A stretch of 54,384 nucleotides of DNA, from the NCBI GenBank assembly GCA_945870035.1, contig CAMBQQ010000010.1:1-54384 (forward strand). Direction: 5' to 3'. Positions within the stretch are counted from its first letter, which is position 1. Every line of letters starts with the position of its first letter. This document shows, in pieces, positions 8,703 to 17,662 of the stretch. Source of the stretch: Rhizobium sp. Q54. GTDB taxonomy: Bacteria; Pseudomonadota; Alphaproteobacteria; Rhizobiales; Xanthobacteraceae. The translations under genes and the position numbers were made by a program. The notes under the pieces are model-generated. The model was given only the letters and a program-made list of their open reading frames with translations, was not told where the DNA came from and made no database searches.

Positions 8703-10346
8703 CTAACGGATCGGAACGGTTTGATGCGTAAATCCGCCGGCGCCGTCGCTCTGAAATGCAGTATGCTTGAGCCAATCCACGTCATTCTGCTCCGGGTAGT
8801 CCCGGCGTTGATGGGCGCCGCGGCTTTCGGTCCGCAAAAGGCTAGCCTTCACGATCATTTGGGCCGTCGATAGCATATGATCGAGCTCGCAAGCTTCGAT
8901 AGCTTGATCAATGCCGCCGGTCGCAATATCGCTCGATGCGGTGCGCGCAAGATCTGACAGCGCATTCTGGCCCTCGAACAACGTATCCTTGTGACGCCAC
9001 AGGCCCGCCGCGCGCAGCATCGTGTGGCGGAGGGTCTCCTTGATATCGGCCGCGCGAGCCTGACCCTTTCGTCCGGTTTTGCTCTCGATTGCCTGCGCGG
9101 ACGCGGCGATGATGGCCGGCCAATCCCGCGCCGCCTTCGCTGACATCCCATCCACAGCGCCCCTGCCCGCAAGAGCACCGAAAACGAGCGTATCGGCGCA
9201 ACCATTGCCTGCGAGGCGGCTGGCACCGTGAACGCCGCCGGCGCTTTCGCCGCCGGCATAGAGACCAGGCACGCCCGACCAGCCGTGTTCGTCGATCAGC
9301 ACGCCGCCCATCTGGCTATGCGATGCCGGACGCACACGAGGCGGGGTTACGAGCGGGTCGACGCCCGCGTTGCGCAAGCGACGGACATGAGTTTTGTAAC
9401 TTTCAAGTCTTTCAGCTGCGAGCACCGTGGTATCGAATATCACCGTGTCGTCCGGAAGACCACGGCCTTCGTCGATCTCGGTTTGAACGCACAGGGCCAT
9501 GCGCGCCTTCTCAATCAGCTTTTCGCCATGTTCTGGGTTATAACGAAACATGAAACGCTCGCCCTCGGAGTTGATGAGATGCGCGCCGTCGCCAAGCATT
9601 GCGGTCGGCATTTCCATGCCGCGGCAGGATTCAGGCCATACCGTCACCACCGGTTCGAATTGCACGAATTCCATATCGATGAGACTAGCACCGTGCTTCA
9701 ACGCAAGTCCGTAGGAGTCGCTACCGATATCCGCCGGATACGTGCTGTCGCTGTAGATACGGCCAATACCGCCCATCGCCAACACGACGGCGCGCGCGGA
9801 AATGGCCGTGAACTCCTGCGTGCGCCGGTCCCACAGCAACGCGCCGACGACCTCGCCGCCGTCATTCAACAGATCGACGACCTTGACGCCCGTCACACTA
9901 CGAATACCGATTTTCTCGGCGTACGCCGAAAGATACTCAAGAATAATTTTCCCTGTACCTTCCGGAATGAATAAGGAGCGCGGGTAGGTGTTGCCGGAAA
10001 GGTGGCGCTGGGTGATTTTCTCGTTATCATCAAAAGGAAAAGGCACGCCCAGCGCAGAAAGCTCGCGCTGCGCATCAATGGCTTCGGTCGACATGATCCG
10101 CACCAGACGACGGTCATTCAGTCCGTAACCACCCCGCACCATGTCGTCGAAAAATATCTCCGGTGTATCCCGGCTGTCAGTATGCGCGATCGGCGAGTTG
10201 CAGCCGATAACGTACGGCGATGCACCCCGTGCAAGGTACGCCATCGTCACAGACGCGCCCTTTTGCCGCGCCGCTACCGCCGCACGATAGCCGGCAAGGC
10301 CGCCGCCAAGCACAAGCACGTCGGCTTCCACTCTCGTTATATTCAA
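8703..10346 (-). CDS. FAD-dependent fumarate reductase/aspartate oxidase-like flavoprotein
   Basis: A 547-residue flavoprotein of the SdhA/FrdA/NadB superfamily. It has an N-terminal dinucleotide-binding motif (VLGGGLAGYRAA, residues 12-23), an internal GTGKIILEYL segment, the late motif HSQMGGVLID (H343) and GGESAGGVHGASRLAGNGC with E367 and R377. The C-terminal helical domain typical of the superfamily follows. There is no SdhB-like iron-sulfur gene beside it, so it is unlikely to be part of respiratory complex II. An enoate-type reductase or amine/amino-acid oxidase role in the catabolic operon is more likely (inference). The start is TTG at 10346 with GGAG eight bases upstream. No in-frame ATG fits better. 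Confidence 0.82.
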   Translation of the reverse strand: MNITRVEADVLVLGGGLAGYRAAVAARQKGASVTMAYLARGASPYVIGCNSPIAHTDSRDTPEIFFDDMVRGGYGLNDRRLVRIMSTEAIDAQRELSALGVPFPFDDNEKITQRHLSGNTYPRSLFIPEGTGKIILEYLSAYAEKIGIRSVTGVKVVDLLNDGGEVVGALLWDRRTQEFTAISARAVVLAMGGIGRIYSDSTYPADIGSDSYGLALKHGASLIDMEFVQFEPVVTVWPESCRGMEMPTAMLGDGAHLINSEGERFMFRYNPEHGEKLIEKARMALCVQTEIDEGRGLPDDTVIFDTTVLAAERLESYKTHVRRLRNAGVDPLVTPPRVRPASHSQMGGVLIDEHGWSGVPGLYAGGESAGGVHGASRLAGNGCADTLVFGALAGRGAVDGMSAKAARDWPAIIAASAQAIESKTGRKGQARAADIKETLRHTMLRAAGLWRHKDTLFEGQNALSDLARTASSDIATGGIDQAIEACELDHMLSTAQMIVKASLLRTESRGAHQRRDYPEQNDVDWLKHTAFQSDGAGGFTHQTVPIR

Positions 10347-10396
10347 CTTAAAGACTCCATCGGAAACCAGCGAGCGCAGTCGCGGGCGAGCGGGCG

Positions 10397-11548
10397 TCAG
10401 TCGGCGACGACAGGAATCACGCGCGACGCCGGAATATGAAGCTTAACCGTCTCACCCTCTTCAAACAGATCACTCGGCAAACGGTGAAGCCGCAACAAAC
10501 CGCCCGGCCATGTGATCGTGTAGTTTACAATGTCGCCAAGCAATACACGTCGGCGTACAGTAGCCGACCATTGATTGGGACCGTCGGGCCCGCCACGTCG
10601 GATCTCGGGATACACCGTGCGAACGGCGGCAAGGTATTGACCTGATCCATCTGGCTTCAGCAATTTCGATCGAGGCGCACACTCCACCAGCGCCTCCCCC
10701 ACTTTAAGGATTGGCGCTCCGTTTCCTGCCTCCCCCTGCGCGGTCCCGGCGATGATATTAGCCGCGCCGATGAAATCGGCAACGAAACGCGTTCGCGGTG
10801 TATCGTAAATCTCGAGTGGCTTCCCAGTCTGCTCGACGACACCATCGTGCATGATGATGATACGGTCGGAAATGGCCATCGCCTCTTCCTGGTCGTGTGT
10901 TACGTAGATCGTCGAGAGGTCGAATTTCAATTGAAGTTCTTTTATTTCTTCTCGCATACGCACGCGCAGGCGGGCATCCAGGTTCGACAACGGCTCGTCG
11001 AGCAAAATCACCTTAGGCCGAGATGCATAGCTGCGCGCCAAGGCCACGCGCTGCTGCTGGCCGCCGCTTAGATCGGTCGCGGGACGGCTGATATAATCCT
11101 CCATGCCGACCATCTTGAGGACGTCTGCGACGCGCTGCTGCAATTCGCTGCCCTTGATGCCTTGCACGCGCAAACCGTAGGCGACGTTTTCAAAGACCGT
11201 CATATGCGGCCAAATGGCGTAGCTCTGAAACACCATCGACAATTTTCGCTTCTCGGTCGCGACACTAATGCCTTTGGTCGACGAGAAAACCGGAATCCCA
11301 TCAATAACGATTTCGCCGGCCACCGGCGTTTCCAATCCCGCGATGCAGCGCAATGTCGTCGATTTTCCGCACCCAGACGGACCCAAAAGCGACAAATGCT
11401 CGCCCTGGGCAACCGAGAAAGAGATGTCTTTGACCACAACCTTACCATCGAAGGCAGCGGTCAGATTACGCACCTCGATATAAGGCTGCGCAGCGTCCGT
11501 CGCGGCACTGTCGACGGCGTCGTCAGTCCGTAGATTGGCAGCAAGCAT
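10397..11548 (-). CDS. ABC transporter ATP-binding protein, PotA/FbpC type
   Basis: ATPase of an uptake ABC system. Walker A is GPSGCGKSTT, the Q-loop region is MVFQSYAIWPHM, the signature is LSGGQQQRVALARSYA and Walker B is VILLDEPLSNLD, followed by a switch His in THDQEEAM. A C-terminal extension of about 130 residues has the TOBE-type fold seen in polyamine, ferric and thiosulfate importers. The frame has a TTG at 11554, but the ATG at 11548 sits nine bases after CGGAG and is preferred. The gene lies 15 bases downstream of the permease gene. The ligand is not evident, and the catabolic neighbours suggest an organic compound rather than iron. Confidence 0.9.
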   Translation of the reverse strand: MLAANLRTDDAVDSAATDAAQPYIEVRNLTAAFDGKVVVKDISFSVAQGEHLSLLGPSGCGKSTTLRCIAGLETPVAGEIVIDGIPVFSSTKGISVATEKRKLSMVFQSYAIWPHMTVFENVAYGLRVQGIKGSELQQRVADVLKMVGMEDYISRPATDLSGGQQQRVALARSYASRPKVILLDEPLSNLDARLRVRMREEIKELQLKFDLSTIYVTHDQEEAMAISDRIIIMHDGVVEQTGKPLEIYDTPRTRFVADFIGAANIIAGTAQGEAGNGAPILKVGEALVECAPRSKLLKPDGSGQYLAAVRTVYPEIRRGGPDGPNQWSATVRRRVLLGDIVNYTITWPGGLLRLHRLPSDLFEEGETVKLHIPASRVIPVVAD

Positions 11549-11563
11549 AATCAAATACTCCGT

Positions 11564-13282
11564 TCAAACCTTGGCGTTACGGTTAGCCAGATACCGCACA
11601 ACCGTGAGCGCAATAAGAATGATGACTGCCTGAACGACTGCGAGTGCGCTCACACGCGGCATACCGCCGGAATCCCAGAAGCTGAAGATCGCCGGCCCCA
11701 ACACGGGACTGTTCGGGCCGGATAAAAACAGCGACGCGCTGATTTCGCGGACGGACACCATGAAAAGAAGCACACCGGTGGCAAGCAAACCGGGGCGCAA
11801 TAACGGCAAGGTGACTGTACGTGCAACGCGGGCTGCGTTCGCGCCACTGATACGCGCCGCCTCTTCCAGTGCTTTGTCGATCTGCACGACGACGCCGCTC
11901 ATGCCCCGATATGCTAAAGGCAGAAAGACGATAATATAGGCGAGCAGGACCGCTGCCAATGTGCCGTATAGCTGCACGGGCAAGGTCAGAATCATCCACA
12001 AGAAGCCAAAGGCGAAAATCAGACGGGGAAAGGCTTGTGGCAACATCGTCACCTGCTCCAGCAGCGGCCGACCGGCGCTGCGCGAACGATGCGTGACGAC
12101 GGCGATAAACGTCGCGCACGCGACCCCGATTACCCCTGTCGCTATGCCCAGGAGGATGCTGTTTAAAATCGCTTCCCGTGTCGTCGGGAAATCGAACATC
12201 ACATAAACGTAGTTCCGCAGCGTCCAAGTGGCAAAGTCGAAAACGATCGCGTTGCTGGTCTGAAAAGACGCTACCAGCAGCGTTCCGAGCGGGAGAATGA
12301 GCGACAACAGAACATAAGCGCATGCGAGAGCGAACAGGAGCCACGTCCACCGTCCCATATTGACCGGCCGCGGACGATAATTCTTGCCCGAAATCACCGC
12401 ATAAGTGCGTCCGCGCAAAACCCGCTGCACAAGCCACACCGCGACCGCCGTCATCGCCACAAGAACCAGACCCAGTGCCGCGGCGAGCGGATAATTCGGC
12501 GGATAGCCCTGCAACAAAACATAGATAGCATTTGTCGAAACATAAAACCGCGACGACGTGCCGAGCATCGTCGGGATCGCGAACGAGCCGATCATCGAGG
12601 TGAACATGAATAGCGCGGCGCTGAGAATCGCGGGCATCATCAGCGGAAGCGTCACCTTCCAGGCAGTACGAATCTTGCCTGAACCGAAAATCGAAGAACA
12701 TTCCTCCAGCGCGGGGTCCATGCGCTGCATCGCGGCGCCGATAATAAGGACCGCGACCGGTGCCTCGAAAATCGCTTCGACAAAGATGATTCCGAGTGGC
12801 GTGTAGATGTCGATCAGCGGATTACTCGATCCCGTCATGTACATGTAGACGCGATTGATCAGCCCATCGCGCGGCGCGCCGAGCTGGCTCCAGGCCAGCG
12901 CGCCGACGAGCGGCCCCAGCGGATAGGGAATGGCTATCAATAATTCGAACAGACGACGTCCAGGCAAAGTGGTGCGGTGGATGACCCATGCCAGGACGAC
13001 GCCTATTGAAATGCCGAGCGCCGTGCCTCCGAACGCGACCAACAAGGTGTTGCCGATCCAGTCGAGATGGCCCGTCAACGCGACGAAATTAGCAAGGCCA
13101 TACTCGACCGCCGGAAGTGCCTGCGGATCGCCGACATTGAAGGCACTCGTTAGCAGCAGAAAGAACGGATAGCCGAGCGCCCCGAACAAAAGAACAAGTG
13201 GAATCCAGACTTCGGGGCGCACATTGAACGAATACGGAGGCGCAACGGCGGCCGGCTCACCGGCGTCGGCAATCACGGGCAT
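11564..13282 (-). CDS. ABC transporter permease with two fused transport domains (FbpB type)
   Basis: Membrane channel of the same uptake system. At 572 residues it carries two BPD-type permease halves in one chain, each with about six helices and an EAA loop: LEECSSIFGSGKIRTAWK in the first half and EEAARISGANAARVARTVT in the second. This doubled architecture is typical of FbpB, ThiP and phosphonate-type importers. Start codon ATG at 13282, two bases after the stop of the binding-protein gene, so translation is almost certainly coupled. Confidence 0.9.
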   Translation of the reverse strand: MPVIADAGEPAAVAPPYSFNVRPEVWIPLVLLFGALGYPFFLLLTSAFNVGDPQALPAVEYGLANFVALTGHLDWIGNTLLVAFGGTALGISIGVVLAWVIHRTTLPGRRLFELLIAIPYPLGPLVGALAWSQLGAPRDGLINRVYMYMTGSSNPLIDIYTPLGIIFVEAIFEAPVAVLIIGAAMQRMDPALEECSSIFGSGKIRTAWKVTLPLMMPAILSAALFMFTSMIGSFAIPTMLGTSSRFYVSTNAIYVLLQGYPPNYPLAAALGLVLVAMTAVAVWLVQRVLRGRTYAVISGKNYRPRPVNMGRWTWLLFALACAYVLLSLILPLGTLLVASFQTSNAIVFDFATWTLRNYVYVMFDFPTTREAILNSILLGIATGVIGVACATFIAVVTHRSRSAGRPLLEQVTMLPQAFPRLIFAFGFLWMILTLPVQLYGTLAAVLLAYIIVFLPLAYRGMSGVVVQIDKALEEAARISGANAARVARTVTLPLLRPGLLATGVLLFMVSVREISASLFLSGPNSPVLGPAIFSFWDSGGMPRVSALAVVQAVIILIALTVVRYLANRNAKV

Positions 13283-13284
13283 TC

Positions 13285-14382
13285 CTACAAGCCCGTCATC
13301 TTATTCCAGATCGCCACGAATTCCTTGCGGCGCTCCGGCCTCTGATAGTCGTCAAAATCGAGCGGCAATAGAAGCTTGAGCGTCGCGATGTCGGGAAGAT
13401 GCTCGATCTGCACGTCTTTCCGCGCCGAATACGAACCCTGGATGTTGTTCCAGTTGTACTGGCCCTCTTTCGACGTCATGTAATCGACGAAGATTTTCGC
13501 GCCATTGGGATGCTTCGCGGTACTGAAGATTCCGGTTACCTGATTGACCGAAGGAACGCCTTGCGCTGGGAACACTGCCTTCGCGGGCTGCTTGTTGCGC
13601 ACCGACTTCACGTATTGGAAGATGCTGACGCGACCACCAAGCTTGATGGCCCCGCGTTCGATATCCTGCAAAATCTGCGTCGATGACGAATAGGAACGCG
13701 GCTGCTGCTTGGCAAGCTCGTCCCAATAATCCTTAGGCAAGATGTCTTTAAGTACGAACCAGAACGCATAGGACGTTCCCGCCGACGAGTTCTGAAAGCC
13801 GATCTGATTTTTCCAGGTCGGGTTGAGCAGGTCCGTCCAGGACTTCGGCGCCTCCGCCTCCTTAACGAAACGCGGGTCGTACATCATCGGCCCGACATTG
13901 ATGTAATAAGTGGTCCAGTAGCCAGGCTCGGCACTGCGATACTCCGGCCCGTAGGCGTCCATTTCCTTCGGGACGTAATGCAACAAACGGTCCTGTTTGC
14001 GCAGTTGCTCCATGATCCCGGAATCGGACGTGAGATACAGGTCGCCGCTGGTCTGCCCAGTCCGGAATTCAATTTCGAGTTTCGGCAAAGCGGCGCCGGG
14101 CAACAACCGCTGCTGGACTGCCGGCACGCCAGTTTTTTCTGTGAAGAGCTTCAGGAACTCAACGACATCAGGCTCTTGGTCACCGTGCCAAACGACAACC
14201 GGGCCTTCGGCCTTTGCCTTTTCTACACTTGGCGCCTCGGTGGCGGCCGCGTAGGCGGAGCCGACGACGTGCGGCATAGCGAGCGAGATAGCACCCGCCC
14301 CCGTCGCGAGCAGCAGCTTACGACGATTGAGGGGCTGCGAAGTCATCGCGGAGCCGGGTGGCAAAATGGTTCGTTTGGTCAT
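13285..14382 (-). CDS. ABC transporter substrate-binding protein (extracellular, ferric/spermidine-like class)
   Basis: Periplasmic binding protein, 365 aa. The N-terminus has a twin-arginine-like export signal, NRRKLLLATGAGAISLAMP, cleaved near AYA-AATEA. The mature region (VVVWHGDQEPDVVEFLKLF, GDLYLTSDSGIMEQ, VSIFQYVKSVRNKQPAKAVF) matches the iron/polyamine/sulfate binding-protein class. The start ATG at 14382 has GGGAGG eight bases upstream. First gene of the six-gene operon running to 6361. A GntR-type operator candidate lies about 60 bases upstream of the start. The ligand is unknown. Confidence 0.88.
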   Translation of the reverse strand: MTKRTILPPGSAMTSQPLNRRKLLLATGAGAISLAMPHVVGSAYAAATEAPSVEKAKAEGPVVVWHGDQEPDVVEFLKLFTEKTGVPAVQQRLLPGAALPKLEIEFRTGQTSGDLYLTSDSGIMEQLRKQDRLLHYVPKEMDAYGPEYRSAEPGYWTTYYINVGPMMYDPRFVKEAEAPKSWTDLLNPTWKNQIGFQNSSAGTSYAFWFVLKDILPKDYWDELAKQQPRSYSSSTQILQDIERGAIKLGGRVSIFQYVKSVRNKQPAKAVFPAQGVPSVNQVTGIFSTAKHPNGAKIFVDYMTSKEGQYNWNNIQGSYSARKDVQIEHLPDIATLKLLLPLDFDDYQRPERRKEFVAIWNKMTGL

Positions 14383-14440
14383 GTAACCTCCCTGGGAAAA
14401 CGCATTTTTTTGCGTCGTTTTTTGATCAACCTATCTGATA

Positions 14441-14459
14441 TTGTCTATTGATCAGACAA
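14441..14459. promoter_or_regulatory. Putative GntR/FCD operator upstream of the ABC/acyl-CoA operon
   Basis: The palindrome TTGTCTATTGATCAGACAA has perfect six-base arms. Read on the minus strand, its inner 12 bases are TTGTCTGATCAA, which share 10 of 12 positions with the site at 15325-15336 and differ by one base from the FadR-subfamily pattern TnGTnnnACnA. It sits in the 111-base gap between the regulator gene and the start of the ABC operon, where a repressor would block transcription. The assignment to the adjacent regulator is inference. Confidence 0.55.
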
Positions 14460-14493
14460 ATTGCAACCTTTCTTTTCCTGCGAAAGTGGCCAA

Positions 14494-15231
14494 TCAGTCG
14501 GTTTCACCATCGAAAATTCGCGTACGAGCATTTTCAACGTGGTCGCGCATGGCCTTTCTGGCCGCCTCGGCATCGCCCCGCCTGATCGCCTCATACACCC
14601 GTCCATGCTCGTCCTGCACTTGGCGAACGCGCGACACGGGCTTTTTTAGAGAAAGGTTTCGCGCCAAGTTCATTCCAAAATCGATATTCGGCCGTAGCGA
14701 TTCCATCACGGAGACGACGAACGGATTGCAACTCGCATTGGCGACCGCGATGTGGAAATCACAATCCGCGACGGCCCCCACACTGCCCTGTTTTACAATA
14801 GATTCCAGCGCTGCAAGCGCCTGAGCAATGCTTTCTATTCTCGCGATGTCCTGCCGAATTGCGGCGACGTACGCCGCTTCCCCTTCGAGGCCAACCCGAA
14901 ATTCAAAACACCGAAGGATATCGCTGATGCTTGCCATCGGGCGAAAGCCCAAAATAGCTCTGTTTGGCCGGCGGTTTACGAATGTTCCGGCTCCTTGACG
15001 GGATATCACGATGCCATCGTCGCGTAGGCGCGCCAAAGCTTCGCGCACGACGGTCCTGGACACGCCGAAGCGCCCGGCGAGTTCAAGTTCTGTCGGAAGT
15101 TTGGTATTCTGGGCGAACTCACCGATCACGATCAGACCGAAAATCTCGTCAAATATCTGTTCGCTCAATTTTATCTGCCGCAGTGGAGCTGCGAGATTTG
15201 GCTGATCATTCATGTTTGTCAGGGTGCTCAT
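14494..15231 (-). CDS. GntR-family transcriptional regulator, FadR/FCD subfamily
   Basis: A 245-residue regulator. The N-terminal winged helix-turn-helix spans roughly residues 20-85 and includes LPTELELAGRFGVSRTVVRE, then ALARLRDDGIVISRQGAGTF. The rest is an all-helical FCD ligand domain with a metal-type histidine pattern (DCDFHIAVANAS and a later DEHGRVYEAI). Such proteins usually sense the acid whose breakdown they control. The frame is open to a GTG at 15258. The ATG at 15231 is chosen for its upstream GGGTAGG, and an ATG at 15213 is possible. It lies between the leftward ABC/acyl-CoA operon and the rightward MaoC operon, with similar operator-like sites on each side. Confidence 0.9.
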   Translation of the reverse strand: MSTLTNMNDQPNLAAPLRQIKLSEQIFDEIFGLIVIGEFAQNTKLPTELELAGRFGVSRTVVREALARLRDDGIVISRQGAGTFVNRRPNRAILGFRPMASISDILRCFEFRVGLEGEAAYVAAIRQDIARIESIAQALAALESIVKQGSVGAVADCDFHIAVANASCNPFVVSVMESLRPNIDFGMNLARNLSLKKPVSRVRQVQDEHGRVYEAIRRGDAEAARKAMRDHVENARTRIFDGETD

Positions 15232-15324
15232 GCGCTGCCTACCCGAAGAACTTGTCACCTGAAGAACTACTGCCTGCCAAATTCAGGTCCGCAACAATAA
15301 CATCGGCTTGCAGCTCAAGTCTAC

Positions 15325-15336
15325 TTGTCCTACCAA
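15325..15336. promoter_or_regulatory. Putative GntR/FCD operator in the regulator/MaoC divergent region
   Basis: TTGTCCTACCAA fits the FadR-subfamily operator pattern TnGTnnnACnA exactly and matches the site at 14448-14459 (minus strand) in 10 of 12 positions. It lies in the 176-base gap between the divergent regulator gene and the MaoC gene, about 70 bases before the latter. This would allow one regulator to control itself and both catabolic operons. Confidence 0.5.
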
Positions 15337-15407
15337 TATTTTGTCCGCCCTGGCGCCGCCTTTGATAGGCCGGCGTCTGCCGCATTCGATTAGCAAGGAA
15401 ATCCGCA

Positions 15408-15824
15408 ATGGAGGATACGTCATTCAAAGATGTGCCAATCGGCACATCCTCCGTTTTTACAAAGACGGTATCGGAATCCGACGTCTATCTTTATGCCGGC
15501 ATCAGCGGCGACTTTTCGCCCAATCATATCAACGAAGAATACATGAAAGACGGCAGCTATGGCGGCCGCGTCGCACACGGGACGCTGTTACTCGGTTTCA
15601 TGTCAGCAGCTTCTGCCAACCTTTACCTCGGCCGGACGGTGTCACTCGGCTACGACAGGGTGCGTTTCGTCAAACCGGTGTTTTTCGGCGACACGATTCG
15701 GACGGAATACAAAATTGCCCGTTATGACTGGGACAAGAAACGCGTTTTCGCGGACGTGACCTGCACCAATCAGCGCAATGAGACGGTTGCCGTCGCCACC
15801 AACATACGCACCTATATCGGCTAA
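15408..15824 (+). CDS. MaoC-like (R)-specific enoyl-CoA hydratase
   Basis: A 138-residue single hot-dog-fold protein. The hydratase motif is present as YAGISGDFSPNHINEEYM, with D35 and H40 in the positions of the catalytic pair (Ser replaces the usual Asn after D-x). It is followed by GGRVAHGTLLLGFMSA and the FVKPVFFGDTIRTE strand. It likely hydrates a 2-enoyl-CoA. AAGGAA precedes the ATG. It opens a three-gene operon with an enoyl-CoA hydratase/isomerase and an SDR, divergent from the GntR regulator, so it probably handles the product of the acyl-CoA dehydrogenase encoded in the opposite operon. Confidence 0.87.
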   Translation: MEDTSFKDVPIGTSSVFTKTVSESDVYLYAGISGDFSPNHINEEYMKDGSYGGRVAHGTLLLGFMSAASANLYLGRTVSLGYDRVRFVKPVFFGDTIRTEYKIARYDWDKKRVFADVTCTNQRNETVAVATNIRTYIG

Positions 15825-15852
15825 GCCCTCGATCATTCCAGGACATTGAATT

Positions 15853-16629
15853 ATGAGCATTCTTCTTCAAGAAGAAAAAGACAGCATCGTCGTTTTAACG
15901 CTTAATCGGCCGGAAGCGATGAATGCGCTTTCCAGCGAACTTTCGGTAAAGCTCCACGCGGCGATTAAGGACATCGGCCTGCGGCGTGATATCCGCGCCG
16001 TCGTCATCACTGGCGCGGGAGACCGTGCCTTCTGCGCTGGCGCCGATCTTAAGGAACGTCGCGATCTGGATGCGGATGAGAAATGGCAACAACGGTCGCG
16101 AATTTGGGAACTGGGCGAAGCGATCTGGCGGCTGCCGCAGCCGGTTATTGCGGCAATTCACGGCTTTTGCCTGGGCGGCGGCTTTGAAATCGCGCTTTAC
16201 TGTGACCTCCGCATTGCCGCCGACAACGCTGTATTCTCATTTCCAGAAATGACGCTCGGCGCTTACCCAGGGGCTGGCGCGGCGGTAGTTTTGCCGCGCC
16301 TGATTGGTCGCGGCCGCGCCAAAGAAATTTTCTTCACAGCGCGAAAAGTTCCAGCGGATGAAGCGCTTTCACTGGGAATCGTTGAATGGGTCGTTCCCCG
16401 CGACCAGATCGTCAGCAAGGCACTGGAGATTGCCAACAAGATCAAATTGAGTTCACCGCTTGGCATTGCCGGCGTCAAACAGATGGTCAATTTTGGTTCC
16501 GACCTGACGTTCGAGGAAGCCAATGCACTCAACGACAAATTGCGGCGGCCGCTGGAAGGAACGAAGGATTATCTCGAGGGCATTACCGCGTTTTTCGAAA
16601 AGCGGCCGGCACGATACATCGGCGAGTAG
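15853..16629 (+). CDS. Enoyl-CoA hydratase/isomerase family protein (crotonase fold)
   Basis: A 258-residue crotonase-fold enzyme. It contains VLTLNRPEAMNALSSEL, the oxyanion-hole motif AFCAGADLKE, AAIHGFCLGGGFEIALYCDL with the first catalytic Glu, and FPEMTLGAYPGAGAAVVLPR with the second acidic position. Both Glu residues are therefore present, which favours a true hydratase over an isomerase. It starts 28 bases after the MaoC gene in the same operon. Having two different hydratases side by side suggests a pathway with two hydration or ring-opening steps, or (R)- and (S)-intermediates. Confidence 0.88.
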   Translation: MSILLQEEKDSIVVLTLNRPEAMNALSSELSVKLHAAIKDIGLRRDIRAVVITGAGDRAFCAGADLKERRDLDADEKWQQRSRIWELGEAIWRLPQPVIAAIHGFCLGGGFEIALYCDLRIAADNAVFSFPEMTLGAYPGAGAAVVLPRLIGRGRAKEIFFTARKVPADEALSLGIVEWVVPRDQIVSKALEIANKIKLSSPLGIAGVKQMVNFGSDLTFEEANALNDKLRRPLEGTKDYLEGITAFFEKRPARYIGE

Positions 16630-16700
16630 CGACGCCTCAGCTTAAGAGCGCGTCATTTAACAAATTGATTTTATAGCGCTCTCCAACACGGAAAACTGCC

Positions 16701-17471
16701 ATGGATATCAGGGGAAAAGTCGCCATTGTCTCCGGGGCCAGTTCCGGTACGGGCGTCGGCGGAGAAACAGCGAAACTGCTGGCATCGCGTGGCTGCAATG
16801 TCGTCGTGAACTACGCGAGCAACAAGGCCGGCGCAGAAGAAGTCGTCGCCTCCTGCAAGTCAGGCGGCGGCGACGCGTTTTCTGTTCAGGCCGATGTGGC
16901 GAACGATGCGGATTGTGGCAACCTGGCCGCCGCAGCCATGGATTGTTGGGGACGCATCGATATCCTGGTCAATAACGCTGCAGTGACCCGCGTCATTCCC
17001 GCCAATGATCTACAGGCACTCAGCGCAGACGATTTTCATCGCATCTATTCCACAAACCTGGTCGGCTGTTTTCAAATGACGCGAGCCGTCGCGCCGTATC
17101 TAAAGGCCACCGGTAACGCAGCCGTCGTGAATATTTCCTCAGTCGCTGGATTGACCGGCGGCGGAAGCTCCATCCCGTACGCCGCATCGAAGGCAGCGCT
17201 CAACACGCTCACGCTTTCATTCGCACGAGTGCTTGCGCCAGAGGTCAGGGTCAACGCGATCTGCCCAGGCGGACTGCTCGGCAACTGGACCCGAAAGATT
17301 CTATCGGAGGAGGCCTATCAAGCAAAAGTGCGCGAACAGGTAACTGAATTTCCGCTCGGTCGTGCGGTGTGGCCAGCGGACGTCGCTGCTCTTGCACTTT
17401 GGCTAATCGAGGGTGCATCCGCCATGACTGGAGAACTGATCCGCATGGATTCGGGAAAACATCTCCTTTAA
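16701..17471 (+). CDS. Short-chain dehydrogenase/reductase (SDR)
   Basis: A classical NAD(P)-dependent SDR of 256 residues. It has the nucleotide motif SGASSGTGVGGETA (residues 11-24), NNAA at 91-94, and the catalytic Ser147, Tyr160 and Lys164 (PYAASKAAL). It ends with a FabG-like loop INAICPGG region. It probably oxidises the hydroxyacyl-CoA made by the preceding hydratases, completing a beta-oxidation-like series. The gap to the previous gene is 71 bases. Start ATG at 16701. Confidence 0.88.
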   Translation: MDIRGKVAIVSGASSGTGVGGETAKLLASRGCNVVVNYASNKAGAEEVVASCKSGGGDAFSVQADVANDADCGNLAAAAMDCWGRIDILVNNAAVTRVIPANDLQALSADDFHRIYSTNLVGCFQMTRAVAPYLKATGNAAVVNISSVAGLTGGGSSIPYAASKAALNTLTLSFARVLAPEVRVNAICPGGLLGNWTRKILSEEAYQAKVREQVTEFPLGRAVWPADVAALALWLIEGASAMTGELIRMDSGKHLL

Positions 17472-17662
17472 CGGCCATTGATGCGCCGGTATTTTCGCGT
17501 CGGCGGCTATCGAGTCGCGAAAGATGCGCTCGTACCGAACAACGCGCCGGTAGCAACAATTGCTCGACTGGTCCGAAGCGGCCGTCAACCGAAGGGTGCA
17601 GATTAACACGGTCGGGAGGCCTTTGTCATGGGCAGGCATTGTCGTGCAGCAGCACCACAGCC

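Noticed and set aside
9228-9974. A 248-residue open frame opposite to the FAD-dependent flavoprotein gene
   Set aside because: It lies wholly inside a gene with intact family motifs and is explained by antisense frames that stay open in GC-rich DNA. The encoded residues (Arg/His-rich) look like no family.
11583-12701. A 372-residue second-frame reading opposite/inside the ABC permease gene
   Set aside because: It overlaps a permease whose membrane helices and EAA loops are clear. The alternative product is Arg/Asp-rich and has no domain.
16630-16700. GAGCGC ... GCGCTC inverted repeat between the crotonase and SDR genes, considered as a terminator
   Set aside because: The arms are six bases with a loop of more than 20 bases and no U-run. 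The genes are spaced and oriented as one operon.
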